Source of the DNA: Caryophanales bacterium
GTDB lineage: Bacteria > Bacillota > Bacilli > Bacillales > Amphibacillaceae
Reading direction: 5' to 3'
Length of the DNA: 44,898 nt
Assembly (NCBI GenBank): GCA_026168805.1
Contig: JAPFDS010000054.1
Location: forward strand, 1 to 44,898
Part shown: in pieces, positions 43,079 through 44,898 of the stretch
How positions within the stretch are numbered: position 1 is the stretch's first letter
How the letters are laid out: every line of letters starts with the position of its first letter
Notes under the pieces: model-generated
Seen by the model: the letters and a program-made list of their open reading frames with translations, nothing else
Databases searched by the model: none
What the model was told of the DNA's origin: nothing
Position numbers and translations under genes: made by a program

Positions 43079-43483
43079 TCATCTGTATTTCCATTCCTTT
43101 GGTCGAAACTTTTTCTCTTTTGCCATATCAATTATTTCAATAAATTGCTTTCTCGATTTAGATATAGCATCATATTCAACATCTCCATAATCATCCCCAA
43201 TAAAATTTCCATCCTCCATACTATGGGCAGCCTTCAGATGAATCACCTGGTGAAATAATTTATCTTCTGTTAATTGAAAGGCTGGGGAAAAAGGTGGGAT
43301 CTGCTGATCGTCATATACATAGAAATAAGTAAGAGATTCTGCATCTACCACATATCGTTTTTTCCGAAATTCAAAACAAAACATTTGTACATCCATCACA
43401 TACACTTGCAAACAGTTTTTTATCTCCCGTGTATATTTATTTATCTGTCGATCATATTTCGATTGTTGTTCCCTATCCAGCAT
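43079..43483 (-). CDS. Unknown 134-aa protein upstream of darG
   Basis: The open frame reaches 43507, but GAAGAGGATG lies about 6-8 nt before the ATG at 43483 (MLDREQQSKYDRQINKYTREI). The first third is charged and helical. The middle contains aromatic-rich strands (MFCFEFRKKRYVVDAESLTYFYVYDD) and the end is basic (AKEKKFRPKEWKYR). It is not DarT-like by eye. It precedes darG by 77 nt in the same direction, so the two may be co-transcribed. No function is assigned. It could be an accessory or the remnant of a replaced toxin. Confidence 0.65.
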   Translation of the reverse strand: MLDREQQSKYDRQINKYTREIKNCLQVYVMDVQMFCFEFRKKRYVVDAESLTYFYVYDDQQIPPFSPAFQLTEDKLFHQVIHLKAAHSMEDGNFIGDDYGDVEYDAISKSRKQFIEIIDMAKEKKFRPKEWKYR

Positions 43484-43557
43484 GTTAACATCCTCTTCAT
43501 ATAACATTTAATGTATATTTATCTTACCATGTATAACCCTACATGCTTATTTTTTTA

Positions 43558-43572
43558 TATTTACCGTATACA
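43558..43572. promoter_or_regulatory. Degenerate GntR-type operator before the TauE/SafE gene
   Basis: TATTTACCGTATACA matches the TGTATACNGTATACA motif at 13 of 15 positions, with a perfect right half. About 100 nt upstream of the permease start; regulatory relevance is uncertain. Confidence 0.3.
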
Positions 43573-43670
43573 TTTATAACAAAACGATTTATTGAAGTGA
43601 TATAGTGTACATATATAGTGTGAAATGTAGCAACGTATCTCAGATAATTAATAATCGAGGGATTTTCATA

Positions 43671-44429
43671 ATGATGGTTTTTACAACAATGCTAATCGTA
43701 GGTCTTTTGCTCGGATTCATTGGAGCAGGGGGTTCTGGTTTCATTATATCTATTTTAACTGCATTTTTTGGAGTACCTATTCACATTGCGCTCGGAACTT
43801 CTTTAGCAGCAATGGTAGTCACTTCATTATCAGGAGCCTTCAGCCATTACCGCGAACAAAATGTTGTCGTTCGTGTTGGCCTTGCCGTAGGTTTGTTTGG
43901 AATGATTGGGGCTTTTTCCGGCTCGCGAATTGCCCATATTATACCTGATCAACAATTAACATGGTTTACCGCAAGCATGTTATTTTTATCTGCACTTTTA
44001 TTATGGCTTCGTATTTTCACTAGATTTGGGCACATCTTTATGAAAAAAGACGACCAAACAACTCCCAAAGGTATGCACTTTTGGGTGGCAACTGCTGGAC
44101 TAGGTCTCATCACCGGAATGTTGTCAGGAGTGTTCGGGATAGGTTCATCATCGTATATCCAACTAGGACTGCTCATGATCTTTGGGCTATCTGTCCAACA
44201 ATCCGTTGGTACAACTCTATTCATTATTTTGCCAATCGCTCTTGTCGGTGGGCTTGGATATTATACAATTGGAAGTTTAGATGTACACTTATTTGTGAAG
44301 GTTGCTGCAGGAACAATGATCGGTTCGTATCTTGGTGCTAAGTTTACCAATCGATTGCATTCGATGGTGTTAAAGGTAGCTATCGTAGTGGTCCCGATTA
44401 TCGGAGGATTGCTTCTGTTGTTTGGGTGA
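43671..44429 (+). CDS. TauE/SafE family membrane permease
   Basis: A 252-aa membrane protein with about eight segments in two repeats. Both repeats carry the family signature: GFIGAGGSGFIISILTAFFG with ALGTSLAAMVVTSLSG in the first half, and GMLSGVFGIGSSSYIQLGLL with QSVGTTLFIILPIALVGG in the second. The frame opens at 43605; GAGGGA lies 9 nt before the ATG at 43671, which fits the hydrophobic start MMVFTTMLIVGLLLG. Characterised relatives export sulfite, sulfoacetate or similar anions. No sulfur-metabolism gene is nearby, so the substrate is unknown. Confidence 0.88.
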   Translation: MMVFTTMLIVGLLLGFIGAGGSGFIISILTAFFGVPIHIALGTSLAAMVVTSLSGAFSHYREQNVVVRVGLAVGLFGMIGAFSGSRIAHIIPDQQLTWFTASMLFLSALLLWLRIFTRFGHIFMKKDDQTTPKGMHFWVATAGLGLITGMLSGVFGIGSSSYIQLGLLMIFGLSVQQSVGTTLFIILPIALVGGLGYYTIGSLDVHLFVKVAAGTMIGSYLGAKFTNRLHSMVLKVAIVVVPIIGGLLLLFG

Positions 44430-44463
44430 AGTATTACTTCTGTTAAATTTTTAAAAAATCGGG

Positions 44464-44898
44464 AATGCGTTTAATTTCTGTGCCTTGGAGCGGAATTTTC
44501 AAACGCAAAATGCAAATGCGTTTAACTTTTATGCCTTGGAGCGTGGTTTTTAAACGCAAATCACAAATGCGTTTAATTTTTATGCCTTGGAGTGGATTTT
44601 TAAACGCAAAACACAAATGCGTCTAATTTTTATGTCATGAAGCGGAATTTTTAAACGCAAATCACAAATACGTTTAGTTTTTATGCCATGGAGCCGAATT
44701 TTTAAACGCAAAACACAAATGCGTTTAATTTTTATGCCTTGGAGTGGATTTTTTAAACGCAAAACACAAATGCGTCTAATTTTTATGTCATGAAGCGGAA
44801 TTTTTAAACGCAAATCACAAATACGTTTAGTTTTTATGCCATGGAGCCGAATTTTTAAACGCAAAACACAAATGCGTTTAATTTTTATGTCATGAAGC
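44464..44898. repeat. Tandem array of hairpin-forming 50-51-bp repeats
   Basis: About 8.6 units of 50-51 bp run to the window edge. Each has inverted ends TGCGTTTAA and TTAAACGCA around a core containing ATGCCTTGGAGCGG or the variant ATGTCATGAAGCGG. Units 3-4-5 recur as units 6-7-8 with nearly identical sequence, giving a higher-order period of about 152 bp. It follows the TauE/SafE gene. There are no unique spacers, so it is not CRISPR. Confidence 0.9.

Noticed and set aside
43031-43258. Plus-strand 75-codon ORF between darG and the unknown gene
   Set aside because: Overlaps the 134-aa minus-strand gene that has a good ribosome site; no site or features of its own.
41967-43483. Complete DarT-DarG toxin-antitoxin pair
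   Set aside because: The upstream 134-aa protein has neither the size nor visible motifs of DarT.
44580-44864. 94-codon minus-strand ORF with repeated RLKI-LHGIK-type units
   Set aside because: It is only the translation of the tandem DNA repeats; no ribosome site, and the frame survives because units total a multiple of three.
44464-44898. CRISPR array
   Set aside because: Units follow each other directly without unique spacers, and no cas gene is present.

Overview
This is a low-GC Bacillota chromosome segment, most likely from a Bacillaceae species. The evidence is AT-rich spacers, strong GGAGG-type ribosome sites with many TTG/GTG starts, sigma-A promoters, CcpA-type cre sites, Bacillus-style RocB/RocD/BrnQ proteins, a staphylococcal/bacillar class I aldolase and hairpin-plus-T terminators. 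No rRNA, tRNA, CRISPR array, transposase or prophage gene was seen.

Most of the window is an amino-acid and acyl-amino-acid scavenging region. From left to right it holds: brnQ (two cre-like sites) with a tiny zinc-knuckle gene upstream; a frameshifted proline/hydroxyproline racemase followed by a DAACS symporter; two tandem zinc-ribbon membrane proteins; a cytochrome c lipoprotein; a first ornithine aminotransferase (rocD copy 1); a lipoprotein with a possible coupled micro-ORF; a gltS-abgB-like operon with an unusual regulator; an M20 amidohydrolase convergent with a YfcC transporter; class I aldolase; a DprA-family gene; and an amidase coupled to a GatC/AtzG-sized partner.

Positions 21.2-27.3 kb hold a toxin-immunity island on the minus strand. 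It contains a 711-residue protein with an N-terminal lipase domain and a long helical C-terminal half, which is the reversed layout of the type VII secreted lipase TslA. Upstream of it lie three tandem DUF1672/TilA-like immunity paralogs. The two outer units keep only decayed pieces of the lipase gene, so the array looks like serial duplication with toxin decay. This is the most interesting system in the window. No secretion machinery or small helical partner gene lies inside the window.

From 27.4 to 42 kb the catabolic theme resumes: a TRAP transporter operon with a cupin, divergent from a PatA-like aminotransferase; an M20D amidohydrolase-YfcC operon; two guanidino-group-modifying enzymes (arginine deiminase-like and DDAH-like) flanking an IclR regulator; rocD copy 2; and a GntR/FadR regulator with rocB. 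A 15-bp palindrome, TGTATACNGTATAC(A/C/T), lies next to the TRAP, aminotransferase and gntR starts, which suggests one GntR regulon. A second AT-rich motif is shared by the two guanidino-enzyme genes and is a candidate IclR operator. cre-like sites at five or more of these genes imply CcpA control.

The right end carries an apparently orphan DarG-type macrodomain antitoxin with an unknown small gene upstream, a TauE/SafE permease, and a hairpin-forming tandem repeat array (about 51 bp per unit, with a roughly 152-bp higher-order period) that runs off the window. All functional calls come from reading motifs and recalled family features; no database search was run.
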